Positions 9,508 through 17,191 of a stretch of DNA of 64,000 bases are shown here, one piece after another. This stretch comes from Alphaproteobacteria bacterium. GTDB lineage: Bacteria; Pseudomonadota; Alphaproteobacteria; DSM-16000; Inquilinaceae. The position numbers and the translations under genes are program-made. The DNA lies in NCBI GenBank assembly GCA_028281925.1, contig JANQIX010000014.1:25168-89167 (forward strand), in the 5' to 3' direction. The first letter of the stretch is position 1. Each line of letters begins with the position of its first letter. The notes under the pieces were generated by a model. It saw only the letters and a list, made by a program, of their open reading frames with translations, did not search any database and had not been told where the DNA came from.

Positions 9508-9794
9508 GGACTTCCCTGTGCGCTGGGACCAAGCGGCAATCCGACCCGGATTGGGCCCCGCGCATTCTTCCGATCGACAGGCTGGCCCTTTTTCAGCACC
9601 ACAACCTCGCCGGCAGCCTCAAGCCGCCAGGCCGCTTCGCGCACGGACGGCATGAGGAGCCGCCAGTCGGCTATCCACAGTGAACGCGCCACCTCCGATG
9701 GGCAGATGGTGGCCCCTGCGCTCCGGCTGCTGAGCAGCTCTCGTATCTTCCGCTCGATCGAAGGGCCGCCCGGGTATCGCGTTGACCGTGTCAT
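9504..9794 (-). CDS. DUF3253-family small protein
   Basis: A protein of 96 residues matching DUF3253: 'I...[15 protein letters not shown]....WR.LMP.VR.AA..L...G.v.V.kKGQPVD...ARGPIR'. The predicted winged-helix-like fold suggests nucleic-acid binding. It is the first gene of a three-gene operon and overlaps the photolyase start by 4 nt, which implies translational coupling. Proteins carrying both DUF2256 and DUF3253 are known, so the gene order here, with the two domains flanking a photolyase, supports a shared role in photorepair or light response. That role is inference. Confidence 0.78.
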   Translation of the reverse strand: MTRSTRYPGGPSIERKIRELLSSRSAGATICPSEVARSLWIADWRLLMPSVREAAWRLEAAGEVVVLKKGQPVDRKNARGPIRVGLPLGPSAQGSP

Positions 9795-9934
9795 CGTATC
9801 GGCGCACCGTCAGTGCGATGGCTGGTCGGATGCATCGCTTCGCCGACGGTACATCCGCAGTGTGCAAATCTACGTATCGACCATTGCCTCGGATCATCGT
9901 CTCGTATGCCCTGCCGAACCAAGCTGCTGCCTTC

Positions 9935-10933
9935 GTGACCTCAGAGCGCCCAGCCCAACCCCGCATTGCCATCATCGGCGCCGGCATGGCCGGCCTTGCG
10001 TGCGCAAGATATCTACAAGACTGCGGCTTCCGTCCGACGATCTTCGAGAAGAGCCGGGGGCTGGGCGGTCGGCTGGCGACCCGACGCACGGATCAGGGCC
10101 TGGCCTTCGATCACGGTGCGCAGTATGTCACGGCCCGCTCCCCCCATTTCCGAGCTTTCACTGGCGCCGCCATCGCCTGTGGCGCCGCCGGTTACTGGCG
10201 CCCGGTTCAACGAGTGGGCGCGGCCACGCACACGGAAGACTGGGTCGTCGGGGCTCCCGCAATGAGCAGCCTGGTCAGGCCGCTTGCCGAAGGGGTCGAC
10301 GTTCGGCTGGCCCGTCAGGTCTCCGCGGTGATGCGAGACGGTGGCCAGTGGCGGGTGGAGATGGCGGACGGGGCGGATGAGGGGACGTTCGACCTCCTGA
10401 TATGCACGGCGCCTGCGCCACAGGCTCAACGGTTGCTGGGCGCGGAACCGGCGATCGCGGGCGTACTGGGTGCCGTTTCAATGGCCCCTTGCTGGGCCCT
10501 GATGCTGTCGTTCGCTGCTGCGATTGAGGCACCGTTCGACGTCCGGCGGTCGGTTTCGGACGACCTCGCCTGGGTAGCGCGAGAGGCCTCCAAGCCGCAT
10601 CGCAGCGGCCCCGGAGCCTGGGTGATCCATGCGAGCCCCCACTGGAGCCTGCGGCATCTTGAGCTAGAGGCTGCCGACGCCGCACGGCGGATGGCAGAAA
10701 TGCTGCCGGACGTGTTCGGATTCTTGCTGCCGCCGGTTGACTATGCATCGGCCCATCGGTGGCGGTATGCGCTGACGACCTCACCATTGGGCAGAGCGTA
10801 TCTCTGCTCCGATGACCGAACGCTGTTTGTCGGTGGTGACTGGTGCCTTGGGGCCCGCGTCGAGTATGCGTTCGAAAGCGGGCGCGCGATGGCGGAAGCA
10901 GCCGCCGAGACCCTGCTGCGCATACCACAATAG
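9935..10933 (+). CDS. Renalase-like NAD(P)/FAD-dependent oxidoreductase
   Basis: A flavoprotein of about 332 residues. The N-terminal dinucleotide-binding motif is IAIIGAGMAGLACARYL, followed by an FEKSRGLGGRLATRR stretch typical of renalase-like amine-oxidase-fold proteins. The C-terminal GGDWCLGARVEYAFESGRAMA closes the FAD site. I chose the GTG at 9935 because the longer frame from 9782 would overlap the divergent DUF3253 start and adds residues that do not look coding; the ribosome site is weak, so the start is uncertain. Bacterial members oxidise 2- or 6-dihydro forms of NAD(P)H. It is divergent from the photolyase operon, sharing a control region of about 140 bp. Confidence 0.72.
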   Translation: MTSERPAQPRIAIIGAGMAGLACARYLQDCGFRPTIFEKSRGLGGRLATRRTDQGLAFDHGAQYVTARSPHFRAFTGAAIACGAAGYWRPVQRVGAATHTEDWVVGAPAMSSLVRPLAEGVDVRLARQVSAVMRDGGQWRVEMADGADEGTFDLLICTAPAPQAQRLLGAEPAIAGVLGAVSMAPCWALMLSFAAAIEAPFDVRRSVSDDLAWVAREASKPHRSGPGAWVIHASPHWSLRHLELEAADAARRMAEMLPDVFGFLLPPVDYASAHRWRYALTTSPLGRAYLCSDDRTLFVGGDWCLGARVEYAFESGRAMAEAAAETLLRIPQ

Positions 10934-11545
10934 ACGGTGATCGGGCTTCTGCCCCTCAAGGCTGGCAACGCCTACGCGGATGCGGCGCGAGCGACCTACG
11001 GTCAGTTTGTCGCACACGAACGGTAGACAGTGAAGTGAACTGACTGCCCTCTTGCAGCGTAATGCGCAGCGGAGGTGCTGAACATGCGAACACTGCTGTT
11101 ATTGATCGTTCTGGGTATGTCGTTCTTTGTCGCGACGAAGGCTGACGGGAAACGCCGTTTCCGCCTTTCATCGGTGTCGGCGGATTGAGGTGTGCATGGG
11201 GATAGCACGTTGGTCTGTTGACTGGATTCAACTAGCGGATAAGTGCGGCCGTTGATTGCAGGCAGTGCATGCGTTCGTGTTAGGCATCGTGCGCGAACGT
11301 TGGCAATTCTGTTTCAGCCGAACTCTGTTGATGTTGTTTTGACGACTCTCCATCGCGTTGGCGTCCGCGATGATCCAATTCCGTACAGTTTGCGTATTTG
11401 TTCGCGTGAACAAGAGAGTTTGAGCAACTGGCGTCCACCAATCTCGGGTCGCGACGCACGCCTCTAGCCGTGCCTGATTGGCGTGGCTACCGAACATGCA
11501 ATCCAATCACCCAAAGAACGGAACAACCGCAGGCAGGAGAGCATC
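10934..11545. other. Intergenic region upstream of the fasciclin-RTX gene
   Basis: A gap of 612 bp. It holds one candidate small ORF (11084-11188), a 15-bp palindrome GGAAACGCCGTTTCC inside that ORF (11148-11162), and a second palindrome, TTGTTC-GCGT-GAACAA, at 11398-11413, about 135 bp before the fasciclin gene. The stretch 11200-11450 is less GC-rich than its surroundings and is where I would expect the promoter. No RNA gene recognised. Confidence 0.45.
11084..11188 (+). CDS. Candidate 34-residue membrane or exported peptide
   Basis: The frame starts with a well-spaced GGAGG ribosome site (11071-11075) and encodes a hydrophobic N-terminal segment (MRTLLLLIVLGMSFFVATKA) followed by a short basic tail. 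The length and hydropathy fit a small single-span membrane protein. Against it, the 3' half coincides with a palindrome-bearing, repeat-like sequence, and there is no conserved neighbour. The function is unknown. Confidence 0.25.
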   Translation: MRTLLLLIVLGMSFFVATKADGKRRFRLSSVSAD

Positions 11546-13558
11546 ATGTTCCACTTCTTCAAGTTCTTCTTTCCCAAACCGAAACCGACGATAGCGGACA
11601 TCGCGGTCACGAACGGAAACTTCGATATCCTGGTCGCTGCGTTAAGCCAGGTGAATCTGGTCGACACCTTCGCCGACCGGCATGCTGACTTCACCGTATT
11701 TGCGCCGACCGATGCAGCCTTTACCGAACTGGCGATCACTCTGGGTATTGACGTGTCCGGCCTCGACGAGACCGGTATCGCAACGGCGATCATCGAAACG
11801 CTTGTCGACATCACCGGAAGCCAGGCGGCTGCCGATCAGCTTTTGACCAACATCCTGCTCTACCATGTGAAAGACGGCGGCAGCACGGTCCAGCAGCTTC
11901 AGGCCACCGGGACCGTCGAGACGCTGCTGACGGACGCCACGTTCACCATCGACGGCACCGAACTGGTCGACAACGACCCGGATGTCGAAGATCCCGAGTT
12001 CATCGAAGGCCTGACTGACATCAAGGCCGCCAACGGCACGATTCAGGCGATTGATCGCGTGCTGCTGCCAATCGACATCGAAGAGGCCGTGGCGCAGCCG
12101 ACGATCGCAGAGATCGCCGCGACGAACGGGAACTTCGACATCCTGGTCGAAGCCCTGACCGCTACGGGCCTGGTTGGCACCTTTGCCGACCGGGACGGCG
12201 CCTTCACGGTCTTCGCACCGACCGACGCCGCGTTCACGGAGCTTGCGATAACGCTGGGCATCGACGTTGCCGGGCTGACGGAAACGCAGATCACCGCGGA
12301 AATTCTCAGCACGCTGGAGGCCATCACCGGCAGTGAAGCGGCGGCGAACCAGCTGCTGACCGAGATCCTGCTCTATCACGTGAAGGCGGGCGAGAGCACC
12401 GTCGCCGAACTGCAAGCCGACGGTACGGTGGAGACCCTGCTGTCCGGCGCCAGCTTTACCGTGGACGGCAACGAACTGGTGGATGCCGATCCGGAAGTGG
12501 AAGATCCGGAGTTCATCGAGGGCTTGACCGACATCGAGGCCGTGAACGGCAACATCCAGGCGATCGACCGCGTGCTTCTGCCGATCGACATTGAAGAGGC
12601 GGTGGCGCAGCCGACGATCGCGGATATCGTCTTGGCCGTTTCCGGTGACAGCGGCTTCGACAGCAACGCGGGCGATTTCGACATCCTGCGCGACGCCCTG
12701 ACGGCAACCAATCTGGTGGGCGCCGTCGCCGATCGTGACGCCGATTTCACGGTCTTCGCGCCGACCGACGAGGCATTCGGGAAGCTGGCGGTCGATCTGG
12801 GTTTCGACGGTGATGCCAGTGACGAGAGCGCCGTGTTCAACTTCATCGCCGGTGCAACCGGTTACGTCTCGCCGGACGATCCGGGCCTGCTGGATGATGT
12901 CCTGCTCTACCATGTGGCGCCGGAAGGCCGGACCGTGGCCGAGCTGCAGGCCGACGGGACAATCGACACGGTGCAAGGCGACAGCTTGACCGTCCAGGGC
13001 AAGACCCTGGTCGACAACGACCCGGACGTGAAGGACCCGAAGCTGATAGAAGGTGCGACGGATATCGAGGCCGCGAACGGCGTTGTCCAGGCGATCGACC
13101 GCGTGCTTCTACCGGCCGATCTCGCCGACGCCACGCCGGAGCCGACGGAGATCAACGGCAGCTTCCGTCGCGACCATCTGATCGGCACCGACGGTGACGA
13201 CGTGATCCGCGGGTTCTTCGGCCGCGACCGGCTGTTCGGCGGCGATGGCGATGACGAGCTGTTCGGCGGCTTGGGCCGCGATCGTCTCTCGGGCGGCGAC
13301 GGCGACGACACACTGACCGGCGGGCTCGGCCGTGACCGCTTCGACTTCAGCCATCTCAGCGGCCACGACGTGGTCACCGATTTCGGCTGGCGCGACAAGC
13401 TGATCTTCTCGAAGGACGACTTCGCCAACGCCAGAGAGGTGCTGGCCGCCACCAGCGACCAGGGCGCCGGCGCCTTCATCGAGGGAGAAAACGGCAGCGT
13501 TTTCCTGGCTGGTGTCGATGCCGACCATCTGAGCGGCCGGGACTTCCTGTTCGTCTAA
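11546..13558 (+). CDS. Secreted fasciclin (FAS1 x3) protein with C-terminal RTX repeats
   Basis: A protein of 670 residues with three FAS1 adhesion domains followed by a calcium-binding RTX block. Each FAS1 domain carries the H1/H2 signatures: FTVFAPTD..AF and a LLYHV..G motif, then IQAIDRVLLP. Domains 1 and 2 are close copies with an exact 513-nt period; domain 3 is diverged. The RTX block (about 13189-13345) has GGxGxDxLxGGxGxD-type nonapeptides, then a DFSHLSGHDVVTDF capping region, which is the usual C-terminal type I secretion signal context. There is no Sec signal, in keeping with type I export. The ATG at 11546 has an AGGAGA site; the in-frame codons from 11483 lack one. The T1SS operon at 55.5-60.9 kb is a possible exporter. 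Confidence 0.85.
   Translation: MFHFFKFFFPKPKPTIADIAVTNGNFDILVAALSQVNLVDTFADRHADFTVFAPTDAAFTELAITLGIDVSGLDETGIATAIIETLVDITGSQAAADQLLTNILLYHVKDGGSTVQQLQATGTVETLLTDATFTIDGTELVDNDPDVEDPEFIEGLTDIKAANGTIQAIDRVLLPIDIEEAVAQPTIAEIAATNGNFDILVEALTATGLVGTFADRDGAFTVFAPTDAAFTELAITLGIDVAGLTETQITAEILSTLEAITGSEAAANQLLTEILLYHVKAGESTVAELQADGTVETLLSGASFTVDGNELVDADPEVEDPEFIEGLTDIEAVNGNIQAIDRVLLPIDIEEAVAQPTIADIVLAVSGDSGFDSNAGDFDILRDALTATNLVGAVADRDADFTVFAPTDEAFGKLAVDLGFDGDASDESAVFNFIAGATGYVSPDDPGLLDDVLLYHVAPEGRTVAELQADGTIDTVQGDSLTVQGKTLVDNDPDVKDPKLIEGATDIEAANGVVQAIDRVLLPADLADATPEPTEINGSFRRDHLIGTDGDDVIRGFFGRDRLFGGDGDDELFGGLGRDRLSGGDGDDTLTGGLGRDRFDFSHLSGHDVVTDFGWRDKLIFSKDDFANAREVLAATSDQGAGAFIEGENGSVFLAGVDADHLSGRDFLFV
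11585..12610 (+). repeat. Two tandem 513-bp FAS1-encoding units
   Basis: The codons for PTIA recur at 11585, 12098 and 12611, exactly 513 nt (171 codons) apart. Long runs of residues are shared by the first two units, for instance FTVFAPTDAAFTELAITLGID. The third unit (from 12611) is diverged, with an insertion near its start. Confidence 0.8.
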
Positions 13559-13566
13559 GCTCATCA

Positions 13567-13598
13567 GGGCGGGCCGTCGGATCACCGGCGGCTCGCCC
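13567..13598 (+). terminator. Hairpin after the fasciclin-RTX gene
   Basis: A 14-bp stem (13567-13580 with 13585-13598, two G-U pairs) has a 4-nt ATCA loop and starts 8 nt after the stop codon. It has no T tract behind it, so it may act as a stability element or a weak terminator. Confidence 0.55.
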
Positions 13599-13713
13599 GA
13601 TCAGCCGCTGCAATTGTGCAGATCGTATCGGCACTATCGATCGTTTCCCCAAGGTGCCCGACAGCAATAGCGTGTTCGTCAACGCTGTCGGGGCCGAGGG
13701 GAGACGCATCATC

Positions 13714-14010
13714 ATGATGTACGTCGTGCTGTTTACGGATAATCCAGACCGGGCCGATATGCGGCAGCGTCTGATGTCCGACCACCTCGATTTTCTCGAA
13801 AGGAGCCAGCCGGCCATTCGCGCCGCTGGGCCGCTTCGGGATACGGCTACCGGGGAGACGGCTGGCGGCCTGTGGCTTGTCGACGCCTCGTCCGCCGACG
13901 CGGTCAGGGACCTCTACGAAAGAGATCCATTCTGGCCGACCGGGTTGCGCAGCCGCGTGCGCGTGCTGGAGTGGACGCAGGTCTTCGCCGACGGCAGGCG
14001 TCAGCTATGA
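13714..14010 (+). CDS. YciI-like family protein
   Basis: A protein of 98 residues with the YciI ferredoxin-like fold pattern: MMYVVLFTDNP at the start, RLMSDHLDFL (the conserved His), AAGPLRD, GGLWLVDA and the RDPFWPTGL motif of the family's substrate loop. The start at 13714 follows GAGGGGAG; residues encoded upstream from 13654 look non-coding. YciI proteins are small enzymes or enzyme-associated domains of mostly unknown substrate. The 3' end overlaps the convergent patatin-like gene by 6 nt. Confidence 0.7.
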   Translation: MMYVVLFTDNPDRADMRQRLMSDHLDFLERSQPAIRAAGPLRDTATGETAGGLWLVDASSADAVRDLYERDPFWPTGLRSRVRVLEWTQVFADGRRQL

Positions 14011-15057
14011 CGACGGATCTACCGATTTCGAAGCGCGTCGTGATGCGGCTGCACGGCGCTTTGGTTGGCCGGCCGGTTTCACAGAGTCCATCGTCGTCGC
14101 AAGCGCCGCCATCTCTTTGCCGCCCAGCTCGAAATACTCTTTCTGGATCTTCGCGTGCTTTAGCGACACGGTCATGCTTTCCAGGTTACTGGGCCGAAGC
14201 ACATGAATGGGCTTGGCGTAATAGGTCTGGCCCTCCACCGTCATGCTCTGCTGGCCGGCGGCGCCCAACAGCGCGTTGATCCGTCGTGCCTCTTCCAGCT
14301 TGCCGGCGTTCGGCAGCGTCAGACCGATATCGGCCACCAGCAGGTACATGTCGATGCTGTTCATCGGCAGGGTCAGCAGGTTCTTGTCGTAAATCCGTTC
14401 AAGCTCTCGATGATAATCGTAGTCGGTGAAGTCGACGGCGATGATCTCGTCGACATCCGGATCCTCCATCAGCGGGCCCAGGGGGGTATTGTCCGTGTAT
14501 CCGCCTTCAAGGTAGTAGTCGTCGCCGATGGTGATGGCCTTGAAGTATGGCACCGTGGTGATGCCGGCCAGAAAGACGTCCATGAACCGATCCAGCGTCG
14601 CCTCGTCGACCGTGCCGAGGATGTCTTTGACCGCGAAACACTCAGACCGGCGCTTGGTCAGGTTGGTCGTGGCGATGGTCCACGACGTCGATCGCAGACT
14701 TGCCGCCAGCTGCGATCGTCTTTCCGTCTCGTCCAGCAGCAGCGATTTGCGGCAGCTGTCACGATCGACGGTGAACAGATAGCTGCCGTTTGGCAGGAAA
14801 GCCGGACGCAGGCCCAGGAAATTGGCGAAGACATGCGCAACATCGCCGACGCTCAGCCGCATCGTCCGGGTCAGCGTCGGCGGCAGCTCCTCCGCCTTGC
14901 GGTCCCACATCAGGTAGTCCAGCACGATATTGTTGCCGGAGCTGGTGGATGTGATGTGCGTGACTGGCACGCCCTGTTGGGCCAGCCACACCAGTGCCCC
15001 GCAGGTGTAGAAGCTTCGGTAGCCGCCGCCCGAAGCGACGAAGCCGTACCGTGTCAT
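14005..15057 (-). CDS. Patatin-like phospholipase-family protein with altered catalytic motifs
   Basis: A protein of 350 residues. The ATG at 15057 is preceded by GGGAGG and gives the expected N-terminus, MTRYGFVASGGGYRSF, where SGGGYRSF is the glycine-rich oxyanion loop. The nucleophile elbow, normally GxSxG, reads STSSG, and the usual DG(A/G) of the Ser-Asp dyad reads EGG in YYLEGGYTDNTPL. Both changes touch catalysis, so the protein may have altered or no lipase activity. The rest, including FSDYD-type acidic stretches and the MYLLVADIGLTLPNAGK region, is colinear with patatin-like proteins. It lies downstream of, and on the same strand as, the FAD dehydrogenase, 97 nt apart, so co-transcription is possible. 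Confidence 0.65.
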   Translation of the reverse strand: MTRYGFVASGGGYRSFYTCGALVWLAQQGVPVTHITSTSSGNNIVLDYLMWDRKAEELPPTLTRTMRLSVGDVAHVFANFLGLRPAFLPNGSYLFTVDRDSCRKSLLLDETERRSQLAASLRSTSWTIATTNLTKRRSECFAVKDILGTVDEATLDRFMDVFLAGITTVPYFKAITIGDDYYLEGGYTDNTPLGPLMEDPDVDEIIAVDFTDYDYHRELERIYDKNLLTLPMNSIDMYLLVADIGLTLPNAGKLEEARRINALLGAAGQQSMTVEGQTYYAKPIHVLRPSNLESMTVSLKHAKIQKEYFELGGKEMAALATTMDSVKPAGQPKRRAAASRRASKSVDPSS

Positions 15058-15154
15058 CGGGTGCCTCCCGTCCAGGGGACGTGGCCGAGGCCCTGCCGTA
15101 TCGATCGCCCGACGCGGGGTCGACCACACTCTATGGTAGCCTGCTGCGCCTAAG

Positions 15155-16705
15155 CTATCCAGCGGCGATCTTCGCCTGCGCCGTCGCCTCAGCCCCCGCA
15201 ATTCGGCCACCGACGAAGCACTCAGCCAGGTTGCCGCCGCTCATATAGAGGTGGCCGAACAGGCTGCCCAGTTCGCCGGCACTGTAGAGGCCGCCGATGG
15301 GCTCGCCGAACGGATCCAGCACGCGTTGGCGGGCGTCGTGCACTGGGCCGCCCTGGGTGTTGGCGCAGAGGGGCCAAAGCCGGCCGAACAGGAACGGCGG
15401 CGTGCGGATCGGCATCATCGAGGCAGGCATGCGTCCGAACTCCTCATCCTCGCCGCTGTCGCAGGCGTGGTTCCAGCGCGCCAGCGTTTCGACCAGTCGG
15501 TTAGGCGGCAAACCAGTTTTCTCCGCAAGCTCCGCAATGCTGTCGGCGCGACCGAGGATGCCCATCTCCACCTCGCGCAGGTTGTCGCTGCTCCAGGCGA
15601 AGGTCTGGGCAGGGTCGTTGTAGGTGGGGAAGCCGAGCGAGGCATGGCGGCGCCCGTCCTCATCCACGATCAGCCAGGACGGGATGCGCGGATAGGTCAT
15701 CGTCACCGGATCATAAGGTTCCAGCCAGCGATGCCCGGTGTCCTGCAGATAGGGCGGAAACTCGTTCATGTAGCGCCGGCCGGTCTGGTCGACGACGATC
15801 CAGGGCATGCGCGGGTCCTGCCGGGCATCGAAGAACGCCGGCACATCCTCGTCGCCCCGCAGATCCGTGCCGGGCACCCAATCCGGCAGGCGCGTCAGGC
15901 GGATACCGTAGGGGTAGGCGGGGTCGACATGGCGCAAGCCGTAGGTGCCGTGATAGTGCCACATGTGCCAGAGGTCCGCGCCCACAGCCTGGGCCATGCG
16001 GATGCCGTCGCCCGTGTTGCCGAGATAGGCGCCGGGCAGCACAGGCTTCTCCTGCCAATACTGCGCCTGCATGGCGCCGTCGGCCTCAAACCCACCGCAC
16101 GCCAGAATGACGCCGCCGCGGGCCGCGATCCGCTCTCCGTGGCCGGCAAGCACGCCCGCTACCCGGCCGTCGGCGCTGGTCAGCAACCTTGTCGCGGGGG
16201 TGCCCAGCCGCACGGCGATCGGCCGTGCCGCCACGGCATCTGCCATCACCTTGAACAGCCGTGCCCCGCCCCGCAGGCCGCGAAGATAGGGGAAGCGCCG
16301 GTCGAGATCGACGCCCGGCAGATCGGTGATGGAGATGAAGCCGAAGCTGTCGTGGCCCGGAAACGGATAGTTGGCGTCGCGCCAGTTGACGGTGGCGACG
16401 GCGCCGTGGGCAACGGCCAGATCTTGGATGAAGGGCGCGACGGTTGCCATGCCGTCCGCTAGCGCACGTAAGCAGTCCTCTGGTGTGGTATCGGCGTTCG
16501 TCGCCTTCAGGTACGCGAACGCGGCGTCGGCATCGCGTGTGATCCGCACCCCGCCGGCTGAGCAGGCCGAGATCCCGCCGGGCTGTGGCATCTTTTCCAG
16601 CAGCAGCACCCGGGCACCGGCATCCGAGGCAGCAAGCGCGGCAGCCGCCCCGGCAAAGCCGAAGCCGATGACGACGACGTCGTAGACCTGATCCAACTCC
16701 GCCAC
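15155..16705 (-). CDS. FAD-dependent dehydrogenase of the fumarate reductase / 3-ketosteroid dehydrogenase type
   Basis: A flavoprotein of 516 residues. The Rossmann motif VVVIGFGFAGAAAALAASDAG lies near residue 10 (third glycine of GxGxxG intact), followed by LLEKMPQPGGISACSAGG. Mid-protein there is GGVILACGGFE, and the C-terminal flavin contacts are GLYSAGELGSLFGHLYMSGGNLAECFVGGRIAG. This matches the soluble FAD_binding_2 group, which includes flavocytochrome-c-like fumarate reductases, urocanate reductases and ketosteroid dehydrogenases. The substrate is not deducible. A GTG start is used at 16705 behind a G-rich site. No haem motif is present. Confidence 0.75.
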   Translation of the reverse strand: MAELDQVYDVVVIGFGFAGAAAALAASDAGARVLLLEKMPQPGGISACSAGGVRITRDADAAFAYLKATNADTTPEDCLRALADGMATVAPFIQDLAVAHGAVATVNWRDANYPFPGHDSFGFISITDLPGVDLDRRFPYLRGLRGGARLFKVMADAVAARPIAVRLGTPATRLLTSADGRVAGVLAGHGERIAARGGVILACGGFEADGAMQAQYWQEKPVLPGAYLGNTGDGIRMAQAVGADLWHMWHYHGTYGLRHVDPAYPYGIRLTRLPDWVPGTDLRGDEDVPAFFDARQDPRMPWIVVDQTGRRYMNEFPPYLQDTGHRWLEPYDPVTMTYPRIPSWLIVDEDGRRHASLGFPTYNDPAQTFAWSSDNLREVEMGILGRADSIAELAEKTGLPPNRLVETLARWNHACDSGEDEEFGRMPASMMPIRTPPFLFGRLWPLCANTQGGPVHDARQRVLDPFGEPIGGLYSAGELGSLFGHLYMSGGNLAECFVGGRIAGAEATAQAKIAAG

Positions 16706-16792
16706 GGGGCCCCCCGCTCTATCATCGTGTTTGCTGCGACATGGCGGCCCAGGCGGCGCCGTGCAAGGAAGCGACTGCGATCAGACTTGCGG

Positions 16793-17191
16793 CTACCCAT
16801 CCCCCTCATCCATCAGCCTGTCGATGGCGCGGCGGTCCCTCTTCGTCGGCCGGCCGGCACCGCGCTGGCGGGCGCCTGGCTCAAGCGTGTCGGACGGCAA
16901 TCGGTTCTCGCGCGACGGTGGCGCCAAGTCTTCATAGAGCGTCTGCGCCTCCGGCGCCGGACCGCGGCGCGCGCCCAGCGCCAGCACGCGGACGACGCGC
17001 ACATGGCCACCATGGGCGAAGGTCAGAACCTGACCGGGGCGCACGGTGAAATGCGCCTTGTTCACGATGGCGCCATCTACCCGGATCCGCCCATCGGTGC
17101 ACAGGCGTGTCGCCAGCGAACGGGTTTTGCAGAAGCGCGCGAACCACAGCCATTTATCGAGGCGGAGCCCGCCACCTCCGGCGTCCGTCAT
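16793..17191 (-). CDS. S4-domain RNA-binding protein (HslR/Hsp15-like)
   Basis: A protein of 132 residues whose first 60 form an S4 RNA-binding domain: LRLDKWLWFARFCKTRSLA and GRIRVDGA. The basic C-terminal tail is typical of the Hsp15 group, which binds stalled 50S subunits carrying peptidyl-tRNA. The ATG overlaps the stop of the upstream helicase gene by 4 nt (ATGA), so the two are translationally coupled. The pairing of a SUV3-like helicase with an S4 protein is common in alphaproteobacteria and suggests a joint role in RNA or ribosome handling. Confidence 0.8.
   Translation of the reverse strand: MTDAGGGGLRLDKWLWFARFCKTRSLATRLCTDGRIRVDGAIVNKAHFTVRPGQVLTFAHGGHVRVVRVLALGARRGPAPEAQTLYEDLAPPSRENRLPSDTLEPGARQRGAGRPTKRDRRAIDRLMDEGDG

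Noticed and set aside
11398..11413. TTGTTC-GCGT-GAACAA as a LexA box
   Set aside because: It is a palindrome, but alphaproteobacterial LexA uses GTTC-N7-GTTC direct repeats, and the downstream gene is not an SOS gene. It is noted only as an unassigned palindrome.
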